Shown here: piece after piece, positions 41,748-51,366 of the stretch
How the letters are laid out: each line of letters begins with the position of its first letter
How positions within the stretch are numbered: the stretch's first letter is position 1
Source: Elusimicrobiota bacterium
GTDB taxonomy: Bacteria > Elusimicrobiota > Elusimicrobia > FEN-1173
Length of the DNA stretch: 64,000 bases
Assembly (NCBI GenBank): GCA_016714745.1
Contig: JADKCG010000013.1
Span: forward strand, 1 to 64,000
Reading direction: 5' to 3'
Program-made: the position numbers and the translations under genes
Notes under the pieces: generated by a model
Told to the model about the DNA's origin: nothing
Databases searched by the model: none
What the model saw: the letters and a program-made list of their open reading frames with translations, nothing else

Positions 41748-44513
41748 GTGAATTCACCTTCAAAAACCCTCTACCTCATTGACGCCCACGGGTATTTGCA
41801 TCGGGCGTATCATGCTTTGCCGCCCCTGACAAATTCCAAGGGGGAACCGGTGGGGGCGCTTTTTGGGTTTGCCCGCATGCTCACCAAAATTGTGCGGCAG
41901 AATCGGCCGGACCGGATGGTGGTTTGTTTCGACGATTCTGCACCGACCTTCCGTCATAAAGCCTTCGCCGAATATAAAGCCCATCGCAAAGAAATCGAAA
42001 GCGAACTTAAATTTCAACTTCCCCTGGCCCGGACGATGGTGGACGCTTGGGGTCTGGCGGGGGCGGTTCAGCCTGGCTATGAAGCGGACGATGTGATCGC
42101 CACCCTGGCTGAAACGGGAAGCAAGAATGGATACGCCGTGGTGGTGGTGACTGCCGATAAGGACGCGCTCCAGTTGGTGGGGGGACCGGTCACCGTTTTG
42201 AACGAGCAGAGAGGGGTCCTTTACGATGCGGGGGGAGTAGAGAAAAAATACGGGCTTCGACCAGAACAAATGGTGGATTATTTCTCTCTTTTGGGGGACA
42301 GTTCGGACAATGTGCCGGGTGTTCCGGGGGTGGGGGAGAAAACCGCGACAGGCTTGCTTCAACAATTTGAAAGTTTGGAGGGGGTTTACCGTCATTTGGA
42401 AGAGGTGAAGGGATCTGTCAAAGAAAAACTTCGGGCGCACGAAAAAGAGGCCCGACTGAGTCGCGATTTGGTGGTGTTGGATCGTCACGTTCCCCTTTCA
42501 TTGGATTTGGACAATTGTCGGGTGCCAGAAAAACCGTCGGAAAAACTGGTGGAGTTTTTGGGTCGGTTTGAGTTTAATAGCTTGATTTCGGAACTGGCTT
42601 TGGGGGGGAACGGGGAGGATTCAAAAAAGGTTTTTAAAAAAAACGAATCTCCCCCGACGGGTTTCGTTCAAATATCGGCGGGTCGACCCGGTTCTCGTCT
42701 GGTGCATACCGTTTTGTCCGAAACGGATCTGTCTCAACTTAAAAATACCATCGCCTCCTCGGATGTCTTGGCGGTGGATGTGGAGACCACGGGGCTCGAT
42801 CCTTTCGTTTGCACCCTGGTGGGTATTTCGTTGGCGGTGGGTCCCGGCGAGGCGTGGTATATCCCTGTGGGTCATTCTTACTTAGGTGTTCCCCCTCAAT
42901 TGGCTTTGGCGATCGTGCGAAACGTCTTGGCCCCTGCTTTGGCCGATCTGAAACATCCCAAAGTGGGACAGAACCTGAAATTCGACAGTCAAGTGTTGGC
43001 TCGGGTCGGGATGCCTCTGTCGCCGATTTCGTTCGATACCCTGGTCGCCTCTTACTGTCTTCATCCGGGCCGACAAACCCATGGGCTGAAGACACTGGCA
43101 TTGGATTTTTTAGGTGAGAGCATGACGAACATCGACATCCTCATCGGGAAAGGGGCCAAGCGGATCACAATGGACCACGTAAAAATTGAAGATGCCGCCG
43201 CTTACGCGGGAGCGGACGCGGAAGTGACTCTTCGACTGAAAAAGTGCATGGAACAACAGTTGAAAGAAAAACAGCTGGAGCGGCTTTTCTATGAGGTGGA
43301 AATGCCGTTGGTTCCCATCCTCTCCGCCATGGAAGAGGCCGGGGTGGCGTTGGACGTCCCTTATTTAACAGGGCTTTCAAAATCTTTTGAGCGGGACATC
43401 GCCGGTTTTGAACGGGAGATTCACGTTCTGGCGGGCGAACGCGTCAACGTGAACTCGCCCAAACAGCTGGCCGTGATCCTTTTCGATAAATTGAAACTTC
43501 CCGTCGTTCGGAAAACAAAAACCGGGTTTTCAACGGATGAAGAGGTGCTTCAAAAACTCTCCACCCAACATCCCCTCCCCGCCAAAATTTTGGCGTACCG
43601 GGAACTGGCCAAGCTCAAAAGCACCTACATCGATGGCCTTTTAGCCAAGGTGCGGGAGTCCGGCCGAGTCCATACCAGTTTTAACCAGGCCGTCGCGGCC
43701 ACGGGACGGTTATCGTCCTCGGACCCCAACCTTCAAAACATTCCGATCCGAACCGAATACGGGCGACAAATCCGGCGGGCGTTTGTTCCGGCGGCGGGCC
43801 ATGTCTTTCTCTCCGCTGATTATTCCCAAATCGATTTGCGTGTTCTGGCTCACGTGTCGGGAGATCCCGCGATGGTGGCCGCGTTTCGTCGAGGGGAAGA
43901 CATTCACGCCGCCACCGCGCGGGATATTTTTCATCTCGGGCCCACCGACGCGGTGACCGACGAACAGCGGCGGGTGGCCAAATCCGTGAACTTTGGCATT
44001 GTCTATGGTCAAACGGGGTTTGGCCTCTCTCAACAGCTGGGGATCCCCCTGGGCCAAGCTCAGGCCTACATCAACGCGTATCTGACCAAATACGCGGGCG
44101 TCAAAGCGTGGATCGAGCGGATCATTGACGAAGCGCGACGGGAAGGGTTTGTGACGACGCTTCTTAACCGTCGGCGTTATCTGCCTGAGATCAAGGCGAC
44201 GAATGCCGCCGTGCGGGGGTTCGCCGAACGCACGGCCATGAATACCCCCATTCAAGGAACCAGCGCGGACATCATCAAAATCGCCATGCGGAACCTGGCC
44301 CAACTCATCACAGAAAAGGGGTGGAAAACGAAGATGCTCCTTCAGGTCCATGACGATTTGCTTTTTGAAGTTCCCGAAGGAGAATTAGCCCGTGTGGCCG
44401 GCCCCATTCAAAAGACCATGGAGTCCGCGCTGGCCTTGACTGTCCCTGTTCGCGTGGACCTTAAGGTGGGGCCGAATTGGGCGGAGATGAAGCGGTTTGG
44501 GGAATCGTTTTAG
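41748..44513 (+). CDS. polA: DNA polymerase I
   Basis: A 921-aa polymerase with three domains. 5'-3' exonuclease (1-290): YLIDAHGYLHRAYHAL, FARMLTKIV, VVVVTADKDALQLV, LGDSSDNVPGVPGVGEKTA. 3'-5' exonuclease (about 320-510), intact by motif: LAVDVETTGLDPF (Asp/Glu), VGQNLKFDSQVL and YAGADAEVTLRL. Polymerase (about 530-921): GRLSSSDPNLQNIPIR, SADYSQIDLRVLAHVSGD, RRVAKSVNFGIVYGQTGFG, LQVHDDLLFEVPE. It works in Okazaki-fragment maturation and repair, fitting its neighbour mutM. GTG start at 41748. Confidence 0.98.
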   Translation: MNSPSKTLYLIDAHGYLHRAYHALPPLTNSKGEPVGALFGFARMLTKIVRQNRPDRMVVCFDDSAPTFRHKAFAEYKAHRKEIESELKFQLPLARTMVDAWGLAGAVQPGYEADDVIATLAETGSKNGYAVVVVTADKDALQLVGGPVTVLNEQRGVLYDAGGVEKKYGLRPEQMVDYFSLLGDSSDNVPGVPGVGEKTATGLLQQFESLEGVYRHLEEVKGSVKEKLRAHEKEARLSRDLVVLDRHVPLSLDLDNCRVPEKPSEKLVEFLGRFEFNSLISELALGGNGEDSKKVFKKNESPPTGFVQISAGRPGSRLVHTVLSETDLSQLKNTIASSDVLAVDVETTGLDPFVCTLVGISLAVGPGEAWYIPVGHSYLGVPPQLALAIVRNVLAPALADLKHPKVGQNLKFDSQVLARVGMPLSPISFDTLVASYCLHPGRQTHGLKTLALDFLGESMTNIDILIGKGAKRITMDHVKIEDAAAYAGADAEVTLRLKKCMEQQLKEKQLERLFYEVEMPLVPILSAMEEAGVALDVPYLTGLSKSFERDIAGFEREIHVLAGERVNVNSPKQLAVILFDKLKLPVVRKTKTGFSTDEEVLQKLSTQHPLPAKILAYRELAKLKSTYIDGLLAKVRESGRVHTSFNQAVAATGRLSSSDPNLQNIPIRTEYGRQIRRAFVPAAGHVFLSADYSQIDLRVLAHVSGDPAMVAAFRRGEDIHAATARDIFHLGPTDAVTDEQRRVAKSVNFGIVYGQTGFGLSQQLGIPLGQAQAYINAYLTKYAGVKAWIERIIDEARREGFVTTLLNRRRYLPEIKATNAAVRGFAERTAMNTPIQGTSADIIKIAMRNLAQLITEKGWKTKMLLQVHDDLLFEVPEGELARVAGPIQKTMESALALTVPVRVDLKVGPNWAEMKRFGESF

Positions 44514-44530
44514 GGGTATGGGCGTCTCCG

Positions 44531-45370
44531 GTGCCTGAACTGCCGGAAGTGGAGACGGTTCGGCGGGATTTGGTTTCCCTGATCGCGGGGAAAAAAATCA
44601 GCGATGTCATCATTCGGGACCGGCGGGTTCTGGAGGGGTTTGGGCCGAGGGGCGGTCCGCGGCGGGCGGTGCGCGCGGGAGAGTTCACTCGAGCGTTGGT
44701 GGGGCGAACGGTTCGCGACGTTCTTCGTCGAGGGAAATACCTGATTTTTGATGTGGGGGAGGACCTCTCCTTTTTGGCCCATTTGAGAATGACCGGGCGG
44801 CTGGTGGTGGGACCGGTGGCGGCGGACGCGCGGGCCCATTTCGCCTTTGAAGAGATGTCTCAGGTGTTGAGTTTTTCGGATACGCGTCGGTTTGGGGAAC
44901 TGTGGCTGGCGAAAGACTGGCGGAGGGATCCCTCTATCGCGGCGCTCGGGCCGGAACCCTTGGATGAATCTTTCGATGCGAGCGCGTGGGGGCGGGATCT
45001 TCGCCGGTCGGGAGCGAAAATGCAATCGGCGCTGTTGGATCAAAAACGCATGGCGGGGTTAGGCAACATTTACGTGACGGAGGCGCTGTTTCTTTCTGGC
45101 ATTCGGCCCACACGGCGCGCGCGCACCCTAAAATCAAGCCAGATCTTGCCGCTTATTGAGAATATTCGACGTGTGTTGCAGGAAGGGTTGTCTCATCGGG
45201 GCGTGTCGTTTCGCGATTACCGAGACGCACGGGGGCAACGCGGTCAGGCCCGGGATCGGCTGTTGGTCTATGGAAAGGCTAAAAGTCCCTGTCCCCGCTG
45301 TAACACCCTTTTTCGCGGTCTCAAAGTGAGCGGACGGGGAACGGTGTATTGCCCAAAATGCCAAAAATGA
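44531..45370 (+). CDS. mutM: Formamidopyrimidine-DNA glycosylase
   Basis: Removes 8-oxoguanine and ring-opened purines and nicks at the abasic site. Once fMet is removed the protein begins PELPEVETVRRDL, with catalytic Pro and Glu; this fixes the GTG start at 44531. RGKYLIFD and LRMTGRL give the catalytic Lys and DNA-binding loop, and DQKRMAGLGNIYVTEALF the H2TH region. The C-terminal zinc finger CPRCNTLFRG ... YCPKCQK keeps all four Cys. 279 aa. It follows polA by 17 nt and overlaps coaE. Confidence 0.96.
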   Translation: MPELPEVETVRRDLVSLIAGKKISDVIIRDRRVLEGFGPRGGPRRAVRAGEFTRALVGRTVRDVLRRGKYLIFDVGEDLSFLAHLRMTGRLVVGPVAADARAHFAFEEMSQVLSFSDTRRFGELWLAKDWRRDPSIAALGPEPLDESFDASAWGRDLRRSGAKMQSALLDQKRMAGLGNIYVTEALFLSGIRPTRRARTLKSSQILPLIENIRRVLQEGLSHRGVSFRDYRDARGQRGQARDRLLVYGKAKSPCPRCNTLFRGLKVSGRGTVYCPKCQK

Positions 45371-46095
45371 AAACGAGTCGATCCAAAATCAATCCCAACA
45401 AACGGACTCGCCATGACGGTGGAGGCCGGCATGGCGAGGTTGTGGGGTTATTAAATAATTCTCGTTGGCCTCCTCTGGTGGTGGGGTTGACGGGGGGGAT
45501 TGGGTCGGGCAAATCAACGGTGGCGGCTTGGCTTAAAAAAAGGGGCGTTCCCGTGTTGGACGCTGATGCCGTTGTTCACCGCGCCTTGCAGGTAGGGGGG
45601 CGGGGCTACAAGGCGACGTTTAAACTTTTTGGCCCCTCTGTTCGGCGGAAGGACGGAAGCCTGGACCGGGCCGTGATGGCCAGCCTTGTTTTTGAACGGC
45701 CCTCCCTGCGAAAAAAGCTGGAAGGGATTCTTCATCCTATTGTGGAACGTGAATTCAGGAGGCGCATTTCTGCCCATCGCCGGGGACTCTTGGTGTTGGA
45801 GGTCCCGCTTTTGTTTGAAACAGGGATGGACCGATGGGTAGATCGGACCGTTCTTGTGTGGGCCCCCAAAAAGTTCTGTCTCTCCCGCCTGGTCGCCAGC
45901 GGTCGTCTCACGCGGGCCCAGGCGATGGCGCGTATGGCGGCCCAAATGGCTCTCTCCGAAAAACGCCGCCGCGCCCATTTCCTGTTGTTCAACAACGTCA
46001 CACGGGCGACCCTCCTCCGCAACGTTCGTCATCTTTTCGCTGGCCCAGGGGGGGCGACGCTTCCGCTTGTTTACAAAAACGTTACAACTTCTTAA
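45367..46095 (+). CDS. coaE: Dephospho-CoA kinase
   Basis: Last step of CoA synthesis. P-loop VVGLTGGIGSGKSTVAAWL, DADAVVHRALQ, LHPIVEREFRRRI, LEVPLLFETGMD and the lid region SGRLTRAQAMARMAAQM are all typical. The family usually starts a few residues before the P-loop. Here ATG 45367 (ATGA overlap with mutM) adds a basic N-terminus of about 36 residues (KTSRSKINPNKRTRHDGGG); GTG codons at 45478 and 45481 are alternative starts. The 3' end contains the shared upstream element of giant gene 2. Confidence 0.93.
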   Translation: MKTSRSKINPNKRTRHDGGGRHGEVVGLLNNSRWPPLVVGLTGGIGSGKSTVAAWLKKRGVPVLDADAVVHRALQVGGRGYKATFKLFGPSVRRKDGSLDRAVMASLVFERPSLRKKLEGILHPIVEREFRRRISAHRRGLLVLEVPLLFETGMDRWVDRTVLVWAPKKFCLSRLVASGRLTRAQAMARMAAQMALSEKRRRAHFLLFNNVTRATLLRNVRHLFAGPGGATLPLVYKNVTTS

Positions 46096-46124
46096 GCCAA
46101 TCTTCTCTCTTCTCCCGCTATAAT
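46070..46124 (+). promoter_or_regulatory. Promoter and shared upstream element of giant gene 2
   Basis: TTTACAA (46070-46076), 4 nt, GTTACAACTTCTTAAG (46081-46096), 22 nt, TATAAT (46119-46124), 8 nt, ATG. The 16-nt core is identical to that before giant gene 1. The following ten bases (CCAATCTTCT versus ACGATCTTCT) are also nearly identical. The first half lies inside the end of coaE. Confidence 0.65.
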
Positions 46125-46132
46125 AAGGTTGT

Positions 46133-49100
46133 ATGGACAGCCTGCTTAAGTTCATGGGGGGGGCCTCGGCTCCTGTCTCCAGGGGGATTCGCGTTCTCCT
46201 GTCGGTCCTTTTGTTTTGGTCCGAGGGAATCGGCGCCTTTGCGGCCCGAGACCTGTGGACAGATCGACGAAAAGCGGTTCGCTCCGCCCGGGAAAATCCC
46301 CCGTCTCCCCATGAATCCCGCCGGAAAACCTTGGCCGCTTCCTTTCCCACTGTTGAAAAGGGGGTTCCCGTTGTCTCGCCCGTTCCTTCCGGGCACGACG
46401 CTCTTCCGGACTGGCTGGGGTCCGCGGTGGGCCTTTACGCCGATGTGGGGGAATCCCTTCCCCCGGCGCGAGGCGAACGACGTGTTTTGATTCACATCCA
46501 GGACCTTCACGAAGTGGAGGAGGCCCAACGCAATACCGCTTCCGTGTTAGAACAATTGACGGCCAGTCTGGGGGGACCCAAGGGTCTCTTGGTGGGATTA
46601 GAAGGTGCCATCGGGAGGTTTCGCACCGAGGACTTCCGAGCGTTGGCGCCGCCCGCGATTGTTGGCCAAGCCGCTGATCGGTTTTTAAAAGCGGGTCTCT
46701 TTTCGGGGCCGGAATTTTTCAGCTTCACCACCGAGAGACGGTTCCGTTTTTGGGGGGTGGAGGACGCGCCCGCCTACGAGGCCAACGTTCGCGCTTTGAC
46801 GGACACATTTCCTTTCCAGTCCAAGGATGACGCGACGGTGGCCCGCGCCCTGTCAAAAGTGGAGACGTTGAAAGCCCAGGTTTACCCTCCCGCCTTGCAC
46901 GCCTTGGACCAAATGCGATCGAGGTATGAAGAGGGGCAGATTGGGTTAGCCGCTTATGTCCGAACATTGGCCGAGGGCGTCCCCCCGGAAACACTGGGGC
47001 CGAACCTGCGCCTTTTCTTAGAGGCTGTGGCCCAGGAAGAAGATCTGTCCTTTTCGCGTGTGGCCGAGGAACAAACGCGCCTGTTGGAAAAGTTGGGCCC
47101 CCTGTTGAGCGAGAGCGAGACAAAACAATTGATGGAAATGGGGTTGGCCCACCGCATGGGACGAGTGCGCTTTTCGCGATTCCATTCCCTGTTGAAAAGT
47201 CAGAGCGCCGCCCACGGCATTTCTCTTTCCCACTACCCGAACCTTGTCGCTCACGCGGACTACGCCGTTAAGACAGAAGAGTTGAATCCGACCCTTGTGT
47301 TGCGGGATACGGAGACCCTGGCCGATCGCCGATTTCAGTCGTTTCTGACCACTCCTCGCCTTGTGGAACTTGCCGCCGTCAACGCGGATGTTCGATTGGT
47401 GGAAAAATTAAACCGCTTTGTCTTGGTTCCCCAGGAGTATCAGACCCTTGTTTTTCGCCGATCTGCTCTCGGTCAATGGCGCGAACGGGCCACCTCTTGC
47501 GGGGCGGGCCAAAGGGTGGGTTCATGGCCCGATTTGACCCCGGTGTTGGATCGGCACGAGCCCTTTTATCTTCACGCGGAAGCCCGCAATCGTCCCATGG
47601 TTCAAAACCTATTGTCCCAGTGGACAGAGGAGGCTCCGGCGGTTCTTGTGGCAGGGGGCTATCACGCCGAAGGGGTGCGCGCCGCGGTTGTCTCCCAGGG
47701 GGTGGGGTACATCTCTCTTATTCCGAGGGTATCGTCGACAAAGAATTTTCCTCCCCCGCTGGCCTCGTTCCGCTCAAATGGGGAGAGTCGGGACTGGGTC
47801 TTTCGTGGAGATCAATCGGGCCTACACAATAGACTCCTGACGGCCACCGGAGAAAACCGCCTCGCGTCATGTTTCATTGGCGTTATAATGGCGCTGGAGA
47901 CTCTTGCCGCCTTAGAAGAGGGGAGGTCATGGGATCCGAGGGAAACAATCGTGGCGGCGGGGAAATTAGGAATTAAATTGAGCCCTGAAAATATCTCTCC
48001 TCCTCGCTCTCTTCCTGACGGAGGATTAGCATTGGCGGTGGTCGATCATAGCGGAAATCAAATGAATATAACCTTCCACCGTAAGGGAGATATTTCTGTG
48101 CGGATAAACCCTCCCTCCCCTCTTAAGGTCGTTGTGGCCAGTTTGACTGAGCTTGATGTGAGTGGTCTGATGGTTCAGGTCATCTCTGGCGTTTGGGGTC
48201 GGGTGGCGGATCATGTAACAGCGTTTTTCGAAGGGTTAGGAAATGCTTCCCATAGGGCCGCTGAGGAATTGGTAAAACCGTTTTCGTGGGTCGGGGGACA
48301 CCTGGGTTTTTCGGATCAAATTTCAAAATGGAAGCGGAACTTAAGACTTTCCCAAGACCGCCGTTTGATGCGAGAGGCCTTCAACCAACCGTTTGCCATA
48401 AGGGAAGCAAAGCTCTCTCGTCTCGCGGAGAGCCACCCGGAGACGTTTGTGCCCGTTTTGGCGGAAGTTATTGCAGATGCAAACGGAGAGGTAGGCGCTC
48501 CAGGGAGGCCCACGCTTGAAAGTGGTTCTCTGTCCGAACAGTCGGGTATTTATACGGTCTCTGTCATTGTTAACGGAGCGGCTCAAAAAGTCAATTTCCG
48601 TCTTTCCGATTCTTTGGTGCTGGTAGAAGAAGGAGTTCTTTTCCAGTTGACACGATCTCAATCGGGAGAATTCGATGTCAATGTTCAAATGCCCGTGGTG
48701 TCGGGGGCTTTTGGAATTTCGAAGATTGTGGTGAAACAGATTTTGGATGAAATCGCGTTCCAGGTGGAGGGAAAGACACCCGAAGAGGCACGCTCCTTGG
48801 CATCGAACCCTGTGGATGCCATGGCCACGGATTTGGGTCTTTTTCTTCTTCGCATGCAGAATACCCTTGATCGTGTTACCAGCGAGATATCCACTCAATG
48901 GGGGGGGGCAGTCAATTTGATGGTACCCCCTGGATTAACCCAAGCTGTATTATCCCAATGGCTAGGGAATCCAGAGAGCCCGCCATTGGAATTGGTTGTG
49001 GACCCGGGTCTCCCTCCGGCAGAAAGCATTCCGGTGGGGTTAAACTCCTATTTTGGGGGGACCTCAGCCCAATCAGGCAATTCGCTTCAGCCGAATGTCT

Positions 49101-50188
49101 TGGGAAATCCAGAACGGCTCCGGGAAATGCTTACTGGAAAAGGATATCCAGGGTCGGTGGCATTTCTTTTGAGCGAGTGGATGGCTTCCCATTATTTGGG
49201 AAAATCCATTGAAGGTCTCAACCTCTTTTCTCGCTTTAAATCTGTCCGGCGTCACCTGTTTTCCCCTTGGCTCGGAAAGTCTGAAAATGACCGCTTATCC
49301 CAGCCGGTGTTGGACGTGGTTTTGGAACGACTCGCGTTTGTGGGTGAACAAGATGGTCAGCTGGCCGCGTTGAGGGCCGAGACCCGATCAGCGGATTGGG
49401 CCGAACAGGCGCAGGCCGCTTTGTTGGAAAATGTCTCCACCCAATTTCTTTCCCTGGCACAGACCCTCCTGTTACTCTTGCCAATGCGGGGCATTCATGT
49501 GGAGCAGGCCACCCAAGCTGAATTAAACGGTTTCGTTGGGCACCTGCTCCGTCTTTACGCGGCGCACTTTATGGTGGGGTATCGTGGGGTCATGTCTGTT
49601 TCTCGCCCCACTGAAGAATTGGACGCGTTCTCGGCCAGCGTGTTCCACTTGACGGAACCGGTGGAAACGTCCCGTGTGGTGAAGTCACTGCTTGAGACTC
49701 TGCTTCGGCAGGCCGTAAATGGAGGGGCGAAGCCATTACTTATTGTTGTGGATTTCCCGGAAAAGCAGAATGCTTCGGAGGTTAAAAAATCCCTTGTGGC
49801 GAGGCTTGAACATGATTTTGCTGGATCTTCGGGAGTATCCGAGGCGGCCGCCCATCTCATGAACCAAGAATTTTGTGTTGTTCTGGATGCCCTGGTTGTT
49901 CGGGGAGACGTGGCAGACAAAAAAAGTCGGGCTCTTTTCGACCGTCGATCTGGGGTCAGGATCAGTATGGCCAAGGTGTTGGGGGTGGTTAAAAAGAAAT
50001 GGGAGGGGCTCGACAGCGTGGGGATTTTTACCGACAAGCCGAGCGTCTTCCAATTGGATGTGACCAGCGAACTCATCTCTTGGGTTTTGTTTTTGTTGGA
50101 AAATGAAACAATCGTTCCTGTCTCGCAATCCGTTGCGGAGGAGCAATCGAGGAAGGCCATCGCAGAATTTATTCGCCAACAGGCCTAA
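46133..50188 (+). CDS. Giant exported protein 2 with the same TraB/ChaN-like N-terminal module
   Basis: A 1351-aa protein of unknown function, paralogous in its first 550 residues to giant protein 1. A signal peptide lies near 17-38 (VSRGIRVLLSVLLFWSEGIG). LWTDRRKAV follows, then VLIHIQDLHEVEEAQRN (about 117-133), LVGLEGAIG (152-160), WGVEDAPAYEANVRAL, a long helical insert and APAVLVAGGYHAEGVRAAV (about 502-520). Beyond 560 it shares nothing obvious with giant 1. The rest mixes short beta-rich stretches (SGIYTVSVIVNGAAQKVNF, 800s) with helical parts and ends KPLLIVVDFPEKQNASE. There is no WaaA-like part. Codon use appears like the neighbours. The start is 8 nt after TATAAT. Confidence 0.78.
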   Translation: MDSLLKFMGGASAPVSRGIRVLLSVLLFWSEGIGAFAARDLWTDRRKAVRSARENPPSPHESRRKTLAASFPTVEKGVPVVSPVPSGHDALPDWLGSAVGLYADVGESLPPARGERRVLIHIQDLHEVEEAQRNTASVLEQLTASLGGPKGLLVGLEGAIGRFRTEDFRALAPPAIVGQAADRFLKAGLFSGPEFFSFTTERRFRFWGVEDAPAYEANVRALTDTFPFQSKDDATVARALSKVETLKAQVYPPALHALDQMRSRYEEGQIGLAAYVRTLAEGVPPETLGPNLRLFLEAVAQEEDLSFSRVAEEQTRLLEKLGPLLSESETKQLMEMGLAHRMGRVRFSRFHSLLKSQSAAHGISLSHYPNLVAHADYAVKTEELNPTLVLRDTETLADRRFQSFLTTPRLVELAAVNADVRLVEKLNRFVLVPQEYQTLVFRRSALGQWRERATSCGAGQRVGSWPDLTPVLDRHEPFYLHAEARNRPMVQNLLSQWTEEAPAVLVAGGYHAEGVRAAVVSQGVGYISLIPRVSSTKNFPPPLASFRSNGESRDWVFRGDQSGLHNRLLTATGENRLASCFIGVIMALETLAALEEGRSWDPRETIVAAGKLGIKLSPENISPPRSLPDGGLALAVVDHSGNQMNITFHRKGDISVRINPPSPLKVVVASLTELDVSGLMVQVISGVWGRVADHVTAFFEGLGNASHRAAEELVKPFSWVGGHLGFSDQISKWKRNLRLSQDRRLMREAFNQPFAIREAKLSRLAESHPETFVPVLAEVIADANGEVGAPGRPTLESGSLSEQSGIYTVSVIVNGAAQKVNFRLSDSLVLVEEGVLFQLTRSQSGEFDVNVQMPVVSGAFGISKIVVKQILDEIAFQVEGKTPEEARSLASNPVDAMATDLGLFLLRMQNTLDRVTSEISTQWGGAVNLMVPPGLTQAVLSQWLGNPESPPLELVVDPGLPPAESIPVGLNSYFGGTSAQSGNSLQPNVLGNPERLREMLTGKGYPGSVAFLLSEWMASHYLGKSIEGLNLFSRFKSVRRHLFSPWLGKSENDRLSQPVLDVVLERLAFVGEQDGQLAALRAETRSADWAEQAQAALLENVSTQFLSLAQTLLLLLPMRGIHVEQATQAELNGFVGHLLRLYAAHFMVGYRGVMSVSRPTEELDAFSASVFHLTEPVETSRVVKSLLETLLRQAVNGGAKPLLIVVDFPEKQNASEVKKSLVARLEHDFAGSSGVSEAAAHLMNQEFCVVLDALVVRGDVADKKSRALFDRRSGVRISMAKVLGVVKKKWEGLDSVGIFTDKPSVFQLDVTSELISWVLFLLENETIVPVSQSVAEEQSRKAIAEFIRQQA

Positions 50189-50234
50189 TGAAATTCGCTA
50201 CAATAGATCTAACCCATCTAAGGGAGGGCACCCC

Positions 50235-51311
50235 ATGAGTTCCCACAGCATCAGTTTGATTCCGGGAGACGGAACAGGGCCGGAAATTTCGGCGACGGTT
50301 CAGAAAGTTCTTGAGGCGACGGGCGTGAAGATCGCGTGGGATGTGGTGGAGGCCGGAGCGGACGTGGTTGAAAAGTACGGCACACCGCTCCCCGAGAACG
50401 TGTTGGCGTCCATTCGAAAAAACAAGATCGCGTTAAAAGGGCCGCTGACAACGCCGATTGGGACGGGGTTTCGGTCTGTCAACGTGGCTCTCCGGAAAGA
50501 GTTGGACCTCTATGCGTGCCTCCGCCCCTGCAAATCCTACGTCGGGGTGCGGTCCCGTTTCAAAAACATCGATTTGGTGGTGGTTCGGGAAAACACCGAA
50601 GACCTTTATGCCGGGGTGGAATATGCGCCGGGGTCGAAAGAAGCGCTCGAAATCATCGGATGGGCGAAAGGGAAAATTTTTCCCGACGCCGCCATTTCGA
50701 TCAAACCCATTTCTCGCACAGGATCTTTGCGGTTGATGGAGTATGCTTTCGATTACGCGGTCAAGAATAAACGCCGCAAGGTGACCGCGGTCACCAAAGC
50801 CAACATTATGAAGTTTACCGATGGGCTTTTCTTCGATGTGGCGCGGGAAGTGGCCAAGCGCTATGAAGGGAAAATCGAATACGAGGAACGGCTGATCGAT
50901 AACATGTGTATGCAATTGGTGCAGAAGCCCGAACTCTATGACGTGATCGCGCTTCCCAACCTGTATGGCGATATTTTGTCGGATCTGTGTGCGGGTCTGA
51001 TCGGGGGGCTGGGCATCGCTCCCGGGGCCAATATGGGCAAAGACATCGCTCTCTTTGAAGCGGTCCATGGTTCCGCGCCGAAATACAAGGGACTCAACAA
51101 GGTGAACCCCACAGCGGTTCTGCTTTCCTCTGTCCTGATGTTGGAACACATCGGCGAGGGGGCGGCGTCCCGAAAACTGGAAGCCGCCATTGCCTCGGTC
51201 ATTGCCGAGGGCAAAGACGTGACCTACGATCTCAAATCCCGCCCCGACGATCCTTCGGCGGTGGGGACCAAAGAAATGGGGGAAGCGATTATTCGAAAAT
51301 TAAGAGAGTAA
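50235..51311 (+). CDS. icd: Isocitrate dehydrogenase (NAD-type, isopropylmalate-dehydrogenase superfamily)
   Basis: Oxidative decarboxylation of isocitrate to 2-oxoglutarate in the TCA cycle. The 358-aa protein has SLIPGDGTGPEISATV, ALKGPLTTPIGTGFRSVNVA and LRKELDLYACLRPC; the Ser-x-Asn before the Arg-containing helix fits isocitrate rather than isopropylmalate. Further motifs: RENTEDLYAGVEY, KANIMKFTDGLF (catalytic Lys), the metal Asp in LYGDILSDLCAGLIGG and HGSAPKY. The short size resembles NAD-dependent IDH3-like enzymes; cofactor choice is not certain. ATG 50235 follows GGGAGGG. A homoisocitrate role is less likely, since mdh and no lysine genes are near. Confidence 0.88.
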   Translation: MSSHSISLIPGDGTGPEISATVQKVLEATGVKIAWDVVEAGADVVEKYGTPLPENVLASIRKNKIALKGPLTTPIGTGFRSVNVALRKELDLYACLRPCKSYVGVRSRFKNIDLVVVRENTEDLYAGVEYAPGSKEALEIIGWAKGKIFPDAAISIKPISRTGSLRLMEYAFDYAVKNKRRKVTAVTKANIMKFTDGLFFDVAREVAKRYEGKIEYEERLIDNMCMQLVQKPELYDVIALPNLYGDILSDLCAGLIGGLGIAPGANMGKDIALFEAVHGSAPKYKGLNKVNPTAVLLSSVLMLEHIGEGAASRKLEAAIASVIAEGKDVTYDLKSRPDDPSAVGTKEMGEAIIRKLRE

Positions 51312-51366
51312 GGATCCGATTTTTTTTGGACGATTTTCAGCGTGGAATAAATAAAGGGGGTTTTCT

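Noticed and set aside
44510..45043. 177-codon minus frame opposite mutM
   Set aside because: Arg/Pro-rich shadow of a well-supported gene.
46095..46132. AAGG before the giant gene 2 ATG as a ribosome site
   Set aside because: Only 4 nt from the ATG and at the predicted transcript 5' end, so unlikely to work as a Shine-Dalgarno.
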